A stretch of DNA of 64,000 nt from Eumeta japonica. Taxonomy: Eukaryota; Arthropoda; Insecta; Lepidoptera; Psychidae. Location: positions 310,001-374,000 of the forward strand of contig BGZK01000002.1 of the NCBI GenBank assembly GCA_005406025.1. Direction: 5' to 3'. Both the position numbers and the translations under genes were made by a program. Positions 1 through 10,359 of the stretch are shown one piece after another. Position 1 is the first letter of the stretch, and the number at the start of each line of letters is the position of its first letter. Under the pieces are notes generated by a model, which saw nothing but the letters and a program-made list of their open reading frames with translations, made no database searches and had not been told where the DNA came from.

Positions 1-832
1 AATAGTAACAGCAGAAAGAAATTAGAGACAGTCGGCCTAAGGTTTTCTATAAAAAGAGGAGTAAAACAAGAAGACCCATTATCCCCACAATTATTTACAG
101 CTGTACAGGAAACTGTAATTAGACAAGGAATTAGGATTGGAAGCACCTACTTTAGTCACGTACAATTTGCAGATGATCTGGTGCTCTTATTAGAGACAGG
201 GTCAGTACTTCAATACATAATAAAGTCTCTTAACGAAATCAGCAAAAAAGTTGGCTTAGAAATAAATCTTTCTAAAACAATGCTTATGACCAATAGCGCT
301 AAGAGATACATATACATCGACAGCAAATCACTCCAATATATAGACCTGAACACATACCTTAGACAATAAATAAGTTTCGACAGAGGCCTCAACAAACGAA
401 AAATGGATCGCAGAACTAACATGGAACAAATATTGGAGTTTGAAAGAAGCGTTCAAAAGTAAAATGTCCACAAAAATTAAAACGAAACTACTAAACTCCT
501 GTCTGCTTCCATGCCTTACATATGCCTGTCAGACCTGAAAGTCCACTACCAAGATAAAAAAAAATCAACAAAACTTGTCAACAAGGAATAGAACGCAGTA
601 TGCCAAACATAAGCAAACTACAAAAAATCGATATACAAAAATTAGAAAAACTATCAAAGCATCGAATGAACTACAACTGCTCTCAGACAAAAATGGAAGT
701 GGGCTGGACATATAACGCGTCTCCAAGACCAGAGATGGACCAAAAAGGCAATATTTTGGAAATGACTACAGGGTAAGAGAAGAAAAGGGAGACCTTATGC
801 TCGACGGGAAGACCATATCATGAAGTCAGGTT
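1..832 (+). pseudogene. RTE-type LINE reverse transcriptase, 3' part, decayed
   Basis: The frame open from base 1 to the stop at 367-369 reads as the palm of a non-LTR reverse transcriptase. It has an RGVKQEDPLSPQLFTA-like block near residues 20-35, the catalytic FADD at 166-177, and a VGLEINLSKT-like motif about 35 residues later. After that stop the homology continues in other frames, ending near 690-829 with a KWAGHITRLQDQRWT-like segment and a GKRRKGRP-like segment, both typical of the RTE clade C-terminal region. Stops and frameshifts show the copy is dead. The N-terminal endonuclease would lie left of the window. The RTE assignment rests on remembered motif order, not a search; that it is a LINE reverse transcriptase is secure. 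Confidence 0.88.
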
Positions 833-995
833 TTTGAAGATACAAATTAGAATACTATATGTATATTTTCTTTTAACAAAATAGTATGCAGTAAATATTT
901 TTTATATAATACCAAGTACTTTCTTAAGTTTTTTTTTATTTTGTCACAAATGTCAAAATTTCAAAAAATAAAAGGCTATTTATTTATTTATAAGT
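1..995 (+). mobile_element. RTE-like LINE, 3' end with short-repeat tail
   Basis: This is the element that carries the reverse transcriptase remnant. Beyond the coding remnant there is about 150 bases of AT-rich 3' UTR. It ends near 964-992 in AATAAAAGGCTATTTATTTA, the poly(A)-signal-plus-simple-repeat tail seen on RTE-type elements. The 5' part is outside the window, and no target duplication can be tested. Confidence 0.7.
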
Positions 996-1305
996 TTTTT
1001 ACTATTTGATAGTAAAAACATAGGTATCTATAAAATATTTAAGGTGTTAATAATTTCTGTTAGGGATCCACTATATTTAAAACAAATAAAATCTATTACC
1101 AAGGTTGCAGCTATTTCTTTAGGAAACTGAAAAATAATATCACAAATGTTTAACTTGCATCAATAATTTTATAGCACTGATGTCGATTGATCTACCTGGT
1201 GTGACACAATGAAGTATAGCGCCGGTGCACGGGTATCGCTTTTATCCAACCGTCTTTGCCCTTTCGGTAACCATTGTCCACGTTACTTTGCAATTATAAC
1301 ACTTT
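996..1305. other. AT-rich spacer, nothing recognised
   Basis: I see no open frame or repeat here that I can name. A short higher-GC stretch at about 1190-1280 has stops in all frames that I read. Confidence 0.5.
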
Positions 1306-1590
1306 TTTATGGGCTACTCGAGGAGCAAACGAGCAGGTGAGCCATCAGAGAATAGATGGTCACCGTCACCCATGAATGCTCGTAATACCAGAGGAATCAT
1401 CAGTGCATTTCCTGCCTTATGGGCGGGAATAGGTTATTTAACGGTGAGGAATCGGGTTGGTAGAAGGGGCGAGGGGGAGTGGGACATCAGAACTTTCACT
1501 CGCTGGACCGTTTCGTCCGGCAAAAGCTACTTTACGTTCGTATTCTGTGAGGATATAGTATTTCTTGTTCGAGCCGGCCCATTTTTGTAA
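1306..1590 (+). repeat. Dispersed repeat family R1, copy 1 (core GCC-rich box)
   Basis: The copy begins with GAGCAAACGAGCAGGTGAGC, followed by a GATGGTCACCGTCACCCATG box. About 130 bases further on comes CATCAGAACTTTCACTCGCTGG, and the copy ends near TTCTTGTTCGAGCCGGCCCA. The same ordered blocks recur at 7380-7765, 14460-14790, 46575-46860, 48645-48905, 56225-56800 and 59340-59690, in both orientations. The arrangement is a familiar short dispersed element of lepidopteran genomes. Open frames inside it are by-products of its GC content. Confidence 0.75.
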
Positions 1591-1592
1591 TA

Positions 1593-2089
1593 CAGTGGAA
1601 TCTCAATAACTCGAACCTCGTTAAGTCGAAATCCTCAGTAAGTCGAAAAAAATTGCCATTCCCTTCCGACGAACCCTTAAATACGCGGTATCACGAATTA
1701 TTTAGACTTTGTAACTTGAACAAAATGTTATTTCCCCATGAAGTATTGATAATACATATTTATACTGTATAACTCGAATTTAAAAAGGAGATTCCGTAAG
1801 TCGTAGTTGGTAAAATATAATGATGTCTTATCTGGAATTCCCCGAAATAATAGCAATAAATTCCAAAATGAATATTCGGGTTCGGGGCTTCTAATGTATT
1901 GTTTTTGTCTTGTACATGTGCAATGAATGAATACATTAATGAAACTTTCTAAGTAACACAGCTGTGAACGTTATGTTTGTTCCTTGTCGACACAGTCATA
2001 TGTATCTCGAAGTTCTTGTTAAATCGAAAACTCGTTAACTCGATTTTTTTTGCATTTCCCTTGATATTCGAGTTATTGAGATTCCACTG
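1593..2089. mobile_element. Tigger/pogo-type MITE, 497 bp
   Basis: The terminal inverted repeats start CAGTGGAATCTCAATAACTC at 1593 and match the reverse complement of the sequence ending at 2089. Inside both ends the same ACTCG/AAGTCGAA words repeat, so the inverted similarity extends beyond the first 23 bases. The left flank is TA; the right flank reads CA, a one-base decay of the expected TA duplication. CAGTGGAA plus TA is characteristic of pogo/Tigger-like Tc1-mariner elements. No transposase frame remains, so it is non-autonomous. Confidence 0.85.
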
Positions 2090-2640
2090 CAATAAAAGAA
2101 TTTCTTTTTTTATTGACTTTAAAATGAATAGAAATTAATATTAATTAAAATAATTAACAAAAGAATTTATATTAAATGTCCTTTACGTATTTCCATTACT
2201 CAATATTTTTTTCTAGTTTTACACACGACTGGCGCTAACTTTAGGTTGCACGTTCCTAAGGAAGGTTTTCAACATGCATCAAATTTATAAAACATAACTT
2301 TTCATTGCGATGCGTGTAAAAGTTCCAGTCTGCAATGGGCTTGTGTTCCAGCCCCTTCATTAAAATATTGTGGGACTCTATGCCTTTGTAGTGAGGCTAT
2401 TGCACTTAATTTAACAATTCTGTAATCAAATGCAACTGAACAATGGTTATTTTCGTATTGTATGATTTGTATCCTATTATTAAAAAAATAATTGATATTA
2501 CATAATTATATTGTGAGCATTATGAAATGACAAAATGATATTAAAAAAGCGCGAATAGAACTCGTATTTTGAGCGTTGCGTACGAAAATACTTTTTACAT
2601 CATGGTCAAAAACTAATTTGAAAAAAATCCAATAATTCGG
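2090..2640. other. AT-rich spacer, nothing recognised
   Basis: The stretch is AT-rich with scattered stops. I found no protein similarity, hairpin or tandem structure. Confidence 0.45.
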
Positions 2641-3090
2641 ATTTTTGAAAATCTTTGTTTTGAAGGCGAGAAATTAAATATTTTCTACTATACATCGGTC
2701 TACATCATAATCGATTCTTCCACTACGAATGTCAGTTCGTAAATAGCAAAGAAATATTTTGTATAGCCTATAAATTAGGGACTTAGGGATTTTTTTCTTT
2801 ACTTGTAATATTGCAGGTCGTTGTTCCTTTTCAAATTTCAAGATTTTAGGTCAACAAGAAGTACCATATTGGTTTTGATTTATTTTAGAGTATGAAAATA
2901 TAAGACATAAATGGCTCATATTTTTGGTTTGCTAAGAGACCACAGATCTAAGTGTTTGTCAGTAATTTCTACTTTATACCTTAATGAATTTCTAAAAAAA
3001 AAAGGACCTAAACAGATAGACAGTACGACAGAGGGTGTACGAGTACGACGGAGGGCAGATAAATAACGAAACCCTATTGAAATACGAATA
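2640..3090 (+). repeat. Dispersed repeat family R2, copy 1
   Basis: The order of blocks is GCTAAGAGACCACAGATCTA, TTTGTCAGTAATTTCTACTT, an A-run, a degenerate GACAGACAGA tract at about 3015-3050, and ACGAAACCCTATTGAAATAC. A second, more decayed copy lies at about 15650-16055 with the same AGATCTAAGTATTTG then GACAGACAGACAGAC then GGGATACGGAACC order. It ends in the 'perturbed ACGGAACCC' word that marks a very common lepidopteran repeat. No protein coding capacity is visible. Confidence 0.6.
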
Positions 3091-3221
3091 GCCCTAAAAA
3101 TTTATGTAAACATAATAATTCGGTCGTGATAGTTTTTCATCATTTGAGCATTTTATTATCAACGTCCACGATTTTTAATTCATGCCTTCCAAATGAACTC
3201 GACTTGCGAATATCACTTTAT

Positions 3222-3425
3222 TCCCACTATGCCCGCGTCGGACGCCCGACCTGGACTTTTCAGTTTTCGTTATCGGCGCTCAAAAGGGCGGAATTCCCCG
3301 AGTTCAGCGCCCGCCGGCTAATGAGCGCGCCTCTCGACGCCGCTCAAATTAATTTTAATAAGCCATTATTAAAAATGCGCCTTTTGCGATGCGGTCGCCT
3401 CCGCTTCAGCCCGATATCGATACTT
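3222..3425. other. GC-rich block, candidate regulatory element
   Basis: CpG-rich sequence embedded in AT-rich DNA. It contains a homeodomain-like AATTAATTTTAATAAG run at about 3348-3363. A 124-codon frame (3126-3500, plus) crosses it but has no recognisable domain and the codons look like CpG-driven composition. I infer a non-coding regulatory block. Confidence 0.35.
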
Positions 3426-3499
3426 ACGTCTATTTCAATTTTTTTTTTACGTTTGTTGCTCGCTTACCGATTCCAATATGTAATTATCGTTGGAGAATG

Positions 3500-4300
3500 A
3501 ACAAATTTCCTCTTATGTTAGACACTTTTGACGTTAGGTTACTAGTAAGCTTACCATTAGAAGGTTGCAGAAAAGTTATCGAAAACCTGTATACGGAATA
3601 TCGAATTCGGCTTCGAGACCAGCATTAGAATGGAAAATAAATTTTAATTTACGCATAGCAAAGCAGACGGTAAATGGATTCATTGTATGTATTTCTTAAA
3701 TAAAAAAGTTTATTATTCCTTCTACATGAATGGGTGATATATGAAAGTATTCACATCAGCAGCTCAAGACTCGAGGCAAACGTTCTTATTTCTATAAACA
3801 TTAACGCTTTAATGTTACGAATGTCCGTCTATAAAATATAAATTTCAAATCCCTAGACCACGAGACATTTCGTCAGCTAACGTCGATCACATACAATTAG
3901 CTTGTTGTTGGACGAGCGTAAACGACGATCGAAAGCCACTTGTCTAGAACAGGTGAATGTTTCAATTTTACGAATAAGCCTTTATGCCATATACTGTGGT
4001 ATGACTTGCCCCTAGATGACGCTGCAGTGCAACGATTTCTACACGGTTTAACTGATCGGCATAAAAATTGATATATATATATAGGTATTAAACACGGCAT
4101 GTGATTCATGCCAATAGATATCGAGTAAGCATGTCATTTACGAAAAACAGAATAACGTCTGGCGGGCCAGCTAGTCATATTACAGATGTGAAATGACGCG
4201 TGCTAGTCTGATGATGATGTTTGTCTTTCAATCAAACTCGAAGTCGTAGACGGTTTTCGTTAAAGGTAGCCTTTATATAAGAAAAAAATCAAGTCAAAAT
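3500..4300. other. Spacer, nothing recognised
   Basis: Mixed-composition DNA. A minus-strand frame at 3897-4109 shows no domain. No splice-flanked coding stretch was found. Confidence 0.4.
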
Positions 4301-4308
4301 GGTATCAG

Positions 4309-4455
4309 TTTTTACTAGCAGCAGTATCCAAGTAATTTCAGTGCATTCATCATTTGAACCAGAATTTAAATCGGGAGCAAGATCGAAATTGGGACTAGAA
4401 TTGAGAGCAAGATTAATCAATGCAAAAGTTGAAGAAATTCTATGTATGTTTGTGA
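4309..4455 (-). repeat. Hexamer-like repeat family R3, copy 1
   Basis: Minus-strand reading gives runs of TCGATTC/GATCCC/CTTGCTCTCAATTC-like words with roughly six-base periodicity. Five other copies occur at 6040-6400, 16075-16300, 25870-26240, 26995-27110 and 63720-63910. The family appears to be an internally repetitive, pyrimidine-rich part of a larger dispersed element. Confidence 0.55.
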
Positions 4456-4459
4456 GGAC

Positions 4460-4890
4460 AAAGATGCAAGCGAATTTAAAAAACCAAAGATAACTATTGA
4501 TGGAAAATGTTAATTTGCGCCAAGACAAGTTGGCGAGTGATGCCTAGTTAACATGTAGATATTTATATGACCCAGTTCTAAGTTTAGGTGAAGATATACT
4601 TGTATTTATATGGCTGGGTAGAGGTAAAATAATTTATGACGGAAACAAAATACAATGAAACCGAAGTTGACTTTGTTTCTAGCACCTAAACTATGAAAAA
4701 CAATTCAGTACCATGAAATTCTAATTGAAATAGGTTTAATCATAAGAAAAGCTGAAAGTAATGGATAAGTGGACAGCAATTTCGTGTAAACAGCCGTTAA
4801 CAGACGACTATGAGAAAAAAAATTCATTACATATATTCAAGTTTATATTTAAATACAAGTACCAGATCTATTATTTGCAAGATCGGCTAC
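4460..4890. other. AT-rich spacer, nothing recognised
   Basis: No gene, repeat or structure recognised apart from general AT richness. Confidence 0.45.
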
Positions 4891-4894
4891 GTTT

Positions 4895-5095
4895 CAATGG
4901 CGAGCTGTGCAAAAAACGATTCATTTTGTATTTCATTTTGTTTTGCATGTCGCGGTCGCATTCATTTGCGGCCGCTCTGGGCTTGAATGGGATCGGGTTA
5001 GGCTTTCGCGGTGTTTATTTTAGCGCCAGACCGGTCTCATGCGCTCTTTATTTTTGTAAATCGATTTCTCGTATCGGCTATACATAGTCTAGAAT
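4895..5095. other. GC-rich block, candidate regulatory element
   Basis: Contains CGCGGTCGCATTCATTTGCG, a GGCCGC site and a TTTATTTTAGCGCCAGACC stretch. A 108-codon plus-strand frame (4761-5087) crosses it without recognisable domains. The pattern of alternating CpG words and AT homeodomain-like words resembles other blocks in this window; conservation is an inference that needs alignment. Confidence 0.3.
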
Positions 5096-5215
5096 CGGCC
5101 CTAAAATAAATGCTGTAAATATAAAAAGGGAAAATTTCAAGGTTAGTTGAAGGATAAATTTCATATCTAGAGTACAGTTATGTAATGAAATAATTGCGCG
5201 TTTTATATCTTAACT

Positions 5216-5620
5216 GGCTTTTGCCCGTGGTTCCGCGAAAACATACATAGTTAAAGTTCAAAATATCTATTTCATAAGTAATACAATATTTTTTGCGAAT
5301 TAACACTACAACTCTTTTGGAAGGCGGGTTGCCCTTAAGAAGAACGAGCAAGAAACTTAAGGACAACTCTTTTTTAACATCATGATGCTTAGCCAAAACA
5401 AATACAAAACCATTGATGAATGAAACAGTTTGGTAAGAAGTAAAGCCGCTTATACCCATTAAGATTTGTCTCCTGAACAGGGCAAATCTTGTGTATCCAC
5501 AGAGACTATTGAACATGCGTGCATAGAGCCCCCTAAATAAATTCATTACTTTGCATAGTCGGCTAACATATAAAAAGAGTTTATTTTTATTTCTGGTACT
5601 GATTCTAGGTCGATCACAAT
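5216..5620 (-). mobile_element. CR1/Jockey-like LINE 3' end, copy 1
   Basis: Read on the minus strand, 5580-5500 carries NKLFLYVSRLCKVMN-like sequence equivalent to the C-terminal end of the second copy at 17040-17520, followed by the 3' UTR. The plus-strand words TTCAAAATATCTATTTCATAAG, TTTTTTGCGAAT, TTGGAAGGC, AACGAGCAAGAAAC and GGTAAGAAGT occur in the same order in both copies. A TGGCTTTTGCCCGTGGTTCC word at about 5216, also seen near family R3, abuts the 3' end. This copy has lost the segment coding the last 30 residues of the reverse transcriptase. Confidence 0.7.
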
Positions 5621-5639
5621 TTTTTTTAAACATATACAT

Positions 5640-6035
5640 TTTTTACATATAATTTATTTTCATATATTAATTCATATGACAAAGTTAAGATTCTAATAGA
5701 TTTCAATTTTCTTAAACGACTTTTGAGAGATACACGAGGTCCGAGCTTGTAAGTTGCACGAACGGCCAACTTCTACGGCACGAAAATTCAATGAGTATCC
5801 GCGACATGACTCTAGAGCAAGATGCCGTACGACATCTAGCTATGGAAACAGCCAAAATAAACTAATCTAGCGGTTTTGATGTCTGACAAATTTTGTATTT
5901 TTTTTAATATATAGGCGGCAGAGCTCAGCCTCTTCGCTAACTTTCTTATATGAGGAACCCATTGAAGTCTGTCATCTTAAGCGATTCCCAAGGAGTACGG
6001 TAGCATTAATGAGTCCTTCACTTTGTGTATGGTCC
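5640..6035. other. Spacer, nothing recognised
   Basis: A somewhat higher-GC stretch at 5730-5850 stays open on the minus strand but shows no domain and no convincing splice sites. Confidence 0.4.
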
Positions 6036-6039
6036 CATC

Positions 6040-6400
6040 ACGAAATCAAGACCCCAATAGCAATCTGGATAGCGATCCCGTTTTCAATTCTGATCCCAGT
6101 CCCGCTCTCGATGTCAGTTTCTTTTATTCTCGATTCCGTTCGCGGTCCCGCTTTTGATTCCGACTCCGGTCTTGATCTAGCGAGATTCCTAATCCCTTCT
6201 CGATCTCGGTTTCGCTGCAAATTTTGACTCAATACTGCTTTTCCTTTCGATTTCAAATGCACTCTCACTGATCTCGTTTTCAATTTCAATACTGGTCTCA
6301 CCTTTCGATTTTATTTATCGTCCTGTGCGCATTTCCGATTCCGCTACCGGTTATGGTTCTGATTTGGACGAAGGGGTAGCAAATGCTAGTAGCATCAGAA
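6040..6400 (+). repeat. Hexamer-like repeat family R3, copy 2 (longest)
   Basis: About 260 bases of alternating GATCCCGTTTTCAATTCTGA-type words, in which GATCCC, TCTCGAT, GATTCCG and CGGTC recur every six to twelve bases. Both strands stay open for 70-87 codons because of the periodicity, not because of a gene. The right flank GTGTAGCTTTCTATAAG is shared with copy 3 (GCGTAGCTTTCTATGAA), supporting a common mobile origin. Confidence 0.65.
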
Positions 6401-6449
6401 TAAAATTTTGAACTATATTATTCAGGATTAGTGTAGCTTTCTATAAGCG

Positions 6450-6497
6450 AAGGAAATTTTAAAATATAATTTTAAAATTATATTTTAAAATTTCCTT
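6450..6497. repeat. Perfect 48-bp palindrome
   Basis: The 24 bases from AAGGAAATTTTAAAATATAA read exactly as the reverse complement of the following 24 bases, with no spacer. The sequence is AT-rich and borders a hexamer-repeat copy and a tandem-unit array, so it may be a junction of inverted repeat fragments. Confidence 0.9.
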
Positions 6498-6599
6498 TAT
6501 TGGCAAAAATATGGAGACTAAGCTAAGTTTTTTATTATTAGCTTCTCGTTCATGCGTACAACATGTAGCTCGTTTCATAGCAACTAAATAAATGGTTTA

Positions 6600-7187
6600 A
6601 GTAGGTAAAGAAAAGGACAAAGTATACATAGCAGTTTCGATTTTTCATAAAACATTTTATTCATTATTTCACCCTCTTAGAGCTTATAAAAATGACAAAT
6701 TTCATTATTTTCTACATGAATTAACGGCTAAAATATAGGTTTTGTTGTCAATAGTTCCAGCGGTTTCGCATTTTTAAAATCAAACCCTTATTTCACCTCT
6801 TTTAGAGTTACTTTTAAGAACTTATTTTTTATTAGTAATAATCAGGTAAAATATAAATTCTGACATATTTATATAGTTTCAATGGTCTCAATTTTCCATA
6901 GAACATTTCATCTCTTATTTTAGGCAATTGAAGATTTATTTAAAAATAAATCAGTGTATGTAGTTTTTTTGTTTCTACAAGTAACTTTAGTGTTAAGTCT
7001 GACGTATTTAGTTTCAACAGCTTCGATTTCTCATACATTATTTTACCGTCTTCACTCCCTAATAGATAAAATTTTTAAAAATACTTTCTTAGTGCTCATC
7101 CACGTTACAGCAAAAATTATCTACTAAGTTTCAAGTCTCTAGAGAGTTAAGGCTGTACGTCAATATATCAAAATCAGTCAGTTGATG

Positions 7188-7192
<5 letters not shown>
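6600..7192 (+). repeat. Four degenerate tandem units, about 121-136 bp each
   Basis: A phrase like TTTCGATTTTTCATAAAACA followed by ATTTCACCCTCTTAGAG occurs at about 6636, 6765, 6886 and 7022 with progressive divergence. The last unit continues into a CCACGTTACAGC ... AATCAGTCAGT ... TTATATATA tail. That tail resembles the terminal part of a widespread insect dispersed repeat. No coding capacity. Confidence 0.6.

Positions 7193-7238
<46 letters not shown>
7193..7238. repeat. (TA)n microsatellite
   Basis: An uninterrupted run of about 23 TA dinucleotides, located at the end of the preceding tandem-unit array. Confidence 0.95.
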
Positions 7239-7241
<3 letters not shown>

Positions 7242-7379
7242 AACAACTTTTGATTCTTATTACCAGTACAGTCAGTTAAAAGTTAATGTTAAACGTTAGG
7301 ACCATATATACATTATAAACAATAATATATTATTGTTGTAGAGGCATGCTATGGTATTTGGCTGCACTCGACCACATTC

Positions 7380-7765
7380 TCCGACATCCCTCTCTATCGT
7401 TCCACTCCTTCATCCATCAGTCCACTTTCTCCTCCGTCAGATATGCATATGTGCATATCATTTGGCATCTGCTGCCAGTTATGGTCAACTTGGATGCAGC
7501 ACGAAAATAAGCCGACTCCACTGGTGAGGTACCACATTCTCATAGAGAATAGATGTAAAGACATCTTCCGCTGTTGCCTTACGTCCAGTGAGTGAGGTTT
7601 CGGTGCTCTCATTTCCCCTTTTTCACCTCTCTCCATCAGATATCGTACTTTCATCCTACAGCCACGAATGCACCAGTGACTTCTTTGGGGTTGTGCGTGG
7701 TCATGAGCGGTGATGACCATACATCTACTCTCTGGTGGAACATATTCTCGTTGCCCTTCGAAAAT
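7380..7765 (-). repeat. Dispersed repeat family R1, copy 2
   Basis: In reverse orientation relative to copy 1. It shows GATGCAGCACGAAAATAAGC, GACTCCACTGGTGAGGTACC, CCAGTGAGTGAGGTTTCGGT, CACCAGTGACTTCTTTGGGG and GAGCGGTGATGACC, in the order also seen at 14460-14790 and 59340-59690. The 108-codon and 81-codon frames inside it are repeat shadows. Confidence 0.7.
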
Positions 7766-10206
7766 GCTATAAAAAAAGGAGAAAATCGGTGTTACGATAG
7801 TAAATCCAATGGTTTTATGATTTATGTTAGTTATTAATATTAAAGGTAGAAAAAATAGTATTTGTAAATTTCCCAGAAGTCACTTTATGTTGTATTGTAT
7901 TGTAATTCAAAGTTTAATTTGCACAAGATAAAAATATAATCGACATATCAAATATTATCAGTATATCATAACGATAAAATATTTTCTCATATTACATAAA
8001 AAACGGAGTAAATTCCGACTTAATATGAAAAAATGCGTTTAGTCTTACGCACCGGTAAGCAACATAACGTATTTGTAAAAAAATGTACTAAAAATATGAG
8101 CTTTTCTCGTCCGAAAAGAAATAGCTTTGGAAAAGGTTAGATTTAGTTAATATTAATGTTAATAAAATGAAACTCAGCAGTAATGCTTTCATTGTAATAT
8201 TGTTACGGTATTATTACGAAAAGGTCGTATTTAACACATCTAGGCTTATGTAACTTCTTAATATAAATCTTGCTAATCAGTAGCTCGATAGATTCTGAGA
8301 TCACGAAGGAAAACAAATATTTCAACGATTTAGAAAATAATAACAGTGTCTTGCGAATATTTAATCTATTTATAATATATTCTATTTGACACGACCTTCA
8401 ATACCTTTTACAAATATTTTTTTAGAATTCCCTTTTTACTGTTATGTCCGTTAAAAGAATGTAGTATATTATGTATTTTAGAACGAACTACGATTGCGCC
8501 CATCACTTACTATAACCATGATTCTATATACTTTACTTTAGTTTCATAGACGAGAGTCAGACGAACAGACATAAACAGAGAGATACGGAAGAGATCGTAT
8601 TCCATATCATGTACGGGTCGTCAGTGTTTGCATCAGAATGAACGGGGACTTCCGGCAATACACCGCTGGTGCAAATACGGACTGACTTAACACCCGTAGA
8701 GGTATTACACGTATATATTTATGTACAGTGTCTATGTGATCTGAAAGAGAATGAATGTGAAGTCAGAAAGGGTGCGCCGTATGTATAATACCTCCCGAAT
8801 GTCAACGATCTAACATTCCTCGCATGATGGGCATGTGAGTTGCAGGCTGTGATGAACTAAATTTGACTATTAGGGTATGGTAAACTAAATTAAACGAATA
8901 TGCCAATAAAAGAGACATGAAAACAAACATCATCAAGATGAATGTCATAGTCTTTGAAAGAAGGGAAAGCATAATAATTAAATGAAATATATCTAATACA
9001 TAATATGAAATCTAAGAATTCAACAACGAAACTGTTTATTTTTTTTTGTGAATGGCGGTAGCGTGGTAGTAATATCGCAAAGAAAGTACGTACGGAAGAT
9101 AAAGTACACGGGGATTCGATTGTTATTATGAATACTGAAAGTGTCTCTCGACACGCGGGTTTAATCATCAATATTAGAATCCCAATCTCTACGCTTGTGT
9201 GCGGAAATGAAAGTCGATTACGGTGGTACAAACTTCAAAGTAGAATGAATGCAGGGAAAGTGCAATAAACGCGTAGTATGTGTGGAGTATGTTAGAAAAA
9301 TAAATATGAGGATAATGATGTCTGAGAACGATGTGGTTTGAAATATGTGGTGACTTAAGTAGAATAATTTTGTAATACTGTGATTTGGCCATCAGCAATG
9401 GATGAGCGAAAATAGATTGTCAAAAGAAAGTTATTAAGCGAATGTGTGTGATGCAAATTTCAGCAAAGGATATTGTATGTGGACCAAGTTGGTGTTATAT
9501 TAAAAAAAGGTTATATATATATATCTGAACATATGTAGTAAATTAATGTAAAGTAAAGCAAGAAAAGCTCTATGATAGTAGGAAAATAAAAATGTGATTA
9601 GAAGTTACAAGGATAGGATAGATAAAAAATAAATGTAAACGTATATATATATAAATATAGATGCAAGTGATGTTCTGTAAATAAAGCTTAGTGAAATATG
9701 GAAAAATCAAGATAAGAAATAAAAAAATGTAAAATAAATAAATAAGAAACCCTTATGATAAATAAGAAACATCTTATGAGCAATGAGATGCATGAATCAG
9801 AGAAAGAATGAATTTCATATAGGTTTCTAATAGATGTATGTATGTAGGCCGTGATCGCAATTCCACGGGGGCAGAATTTCAGGAAATTAAAAAAAAAATA
9901 AAACAAAAGTCGCCAAAGACAATGTCACTTAAGATCCGTTCGCTCCTCCTTATAAATGGATATGGGTTTAGAAATAAAAAAAAAAGGTTTTTGATAACAT
10001 AAAACTGTTTAAAAGTTTAATATATTTTTTTATCACTAAGACTATAGTTACCATCAGCAATCAGAAAAAAATAAATATTTTTCTGAGGTCTCTGAAGCAT
10101 CAATTTTAAGAACAAATCTTACACGTGTGTTGGATAAGTCTTAAGTATATAATATTACAAACCGCAGAAAATGAAATTAAATGGTTTCTATGAACTACAT
10201 ATAATA
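7766..10206. other. Intron-like AT-rich region downstream of the Dscam-like exon
   Basis: On the minus strand this is the intron after the exon at 10213-10355. I searched by eye for the next Ig-domain exon (a Cys ... Trp pattern flanked by splice sites) and found none. There are short TA runs near 9510 and 9645 and a purine-rich stretch from 9400 to 9900, otherwise nothing. Confidence 0.45.
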
Positions 10207-10212
10207 AATTAC

Positions 10213-10355
10213 CAGCTTGTACACGCATCTCTCTCGACAAAATGGCGCCGTGGGAGTTGTGTGCTCTGCACCGGTAGGTGGCGGCGTGTACGTCTTGGCG
10301 GTACTGCACCGCCGGGAACGGCAGAAACACCAACGTGCCATTGTCCAGTATCTGC
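10213..10355 (-). CDS. Dscam: Dscam-like cell adhesion molecule, internal exon (end of Ig domain 1)
   Basis: The exon is preceded by ATTCCTATTCCAG (acceptor AG at 10356-10357) and followed by G|GTAATT (donor GT at 10211-10212). It has 143 bases: one base completing a split codon, 47 whole codons with no stop, and one base of the next. The upstream intron is therefore phase 2 and the downstream intron phase 1. The peptide begins QILDNGTLVFLPFP, continues YRQDVHAATYRC, where the Cys is the F-strand half of the Ig disulphide, and ends ILSREMRVQA, the G strand. YRQDVHAA-YRC followed by SHG-ILSR is diagnostic for Dscam-family Ig1. These proteins are type I neuronal surface receptors for homophilic recognition, axon guidance and self-avoidance. 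The sequence looks closer to the Dscam2/3/4 type than to the Dscam1 exon 3 I remember, so the paralogue is unresolved. No neighbouring exon was found in the window. Confidence 0.9.
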
Positions 10356-10359
10356 CTGG

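Noticed and set aside
3126..3500. A 124-codon plus-strand frame
   Set aside because: It spans an AT-rich to CpG-rich boundary with no composition change in the protein typical of genes and no domain.
6009..6301. 72- and 87-codon frames on both strands
   Set aside because: Six-base periodicity of the repeat removes stops; the peptide is a low-complexity echo of it.
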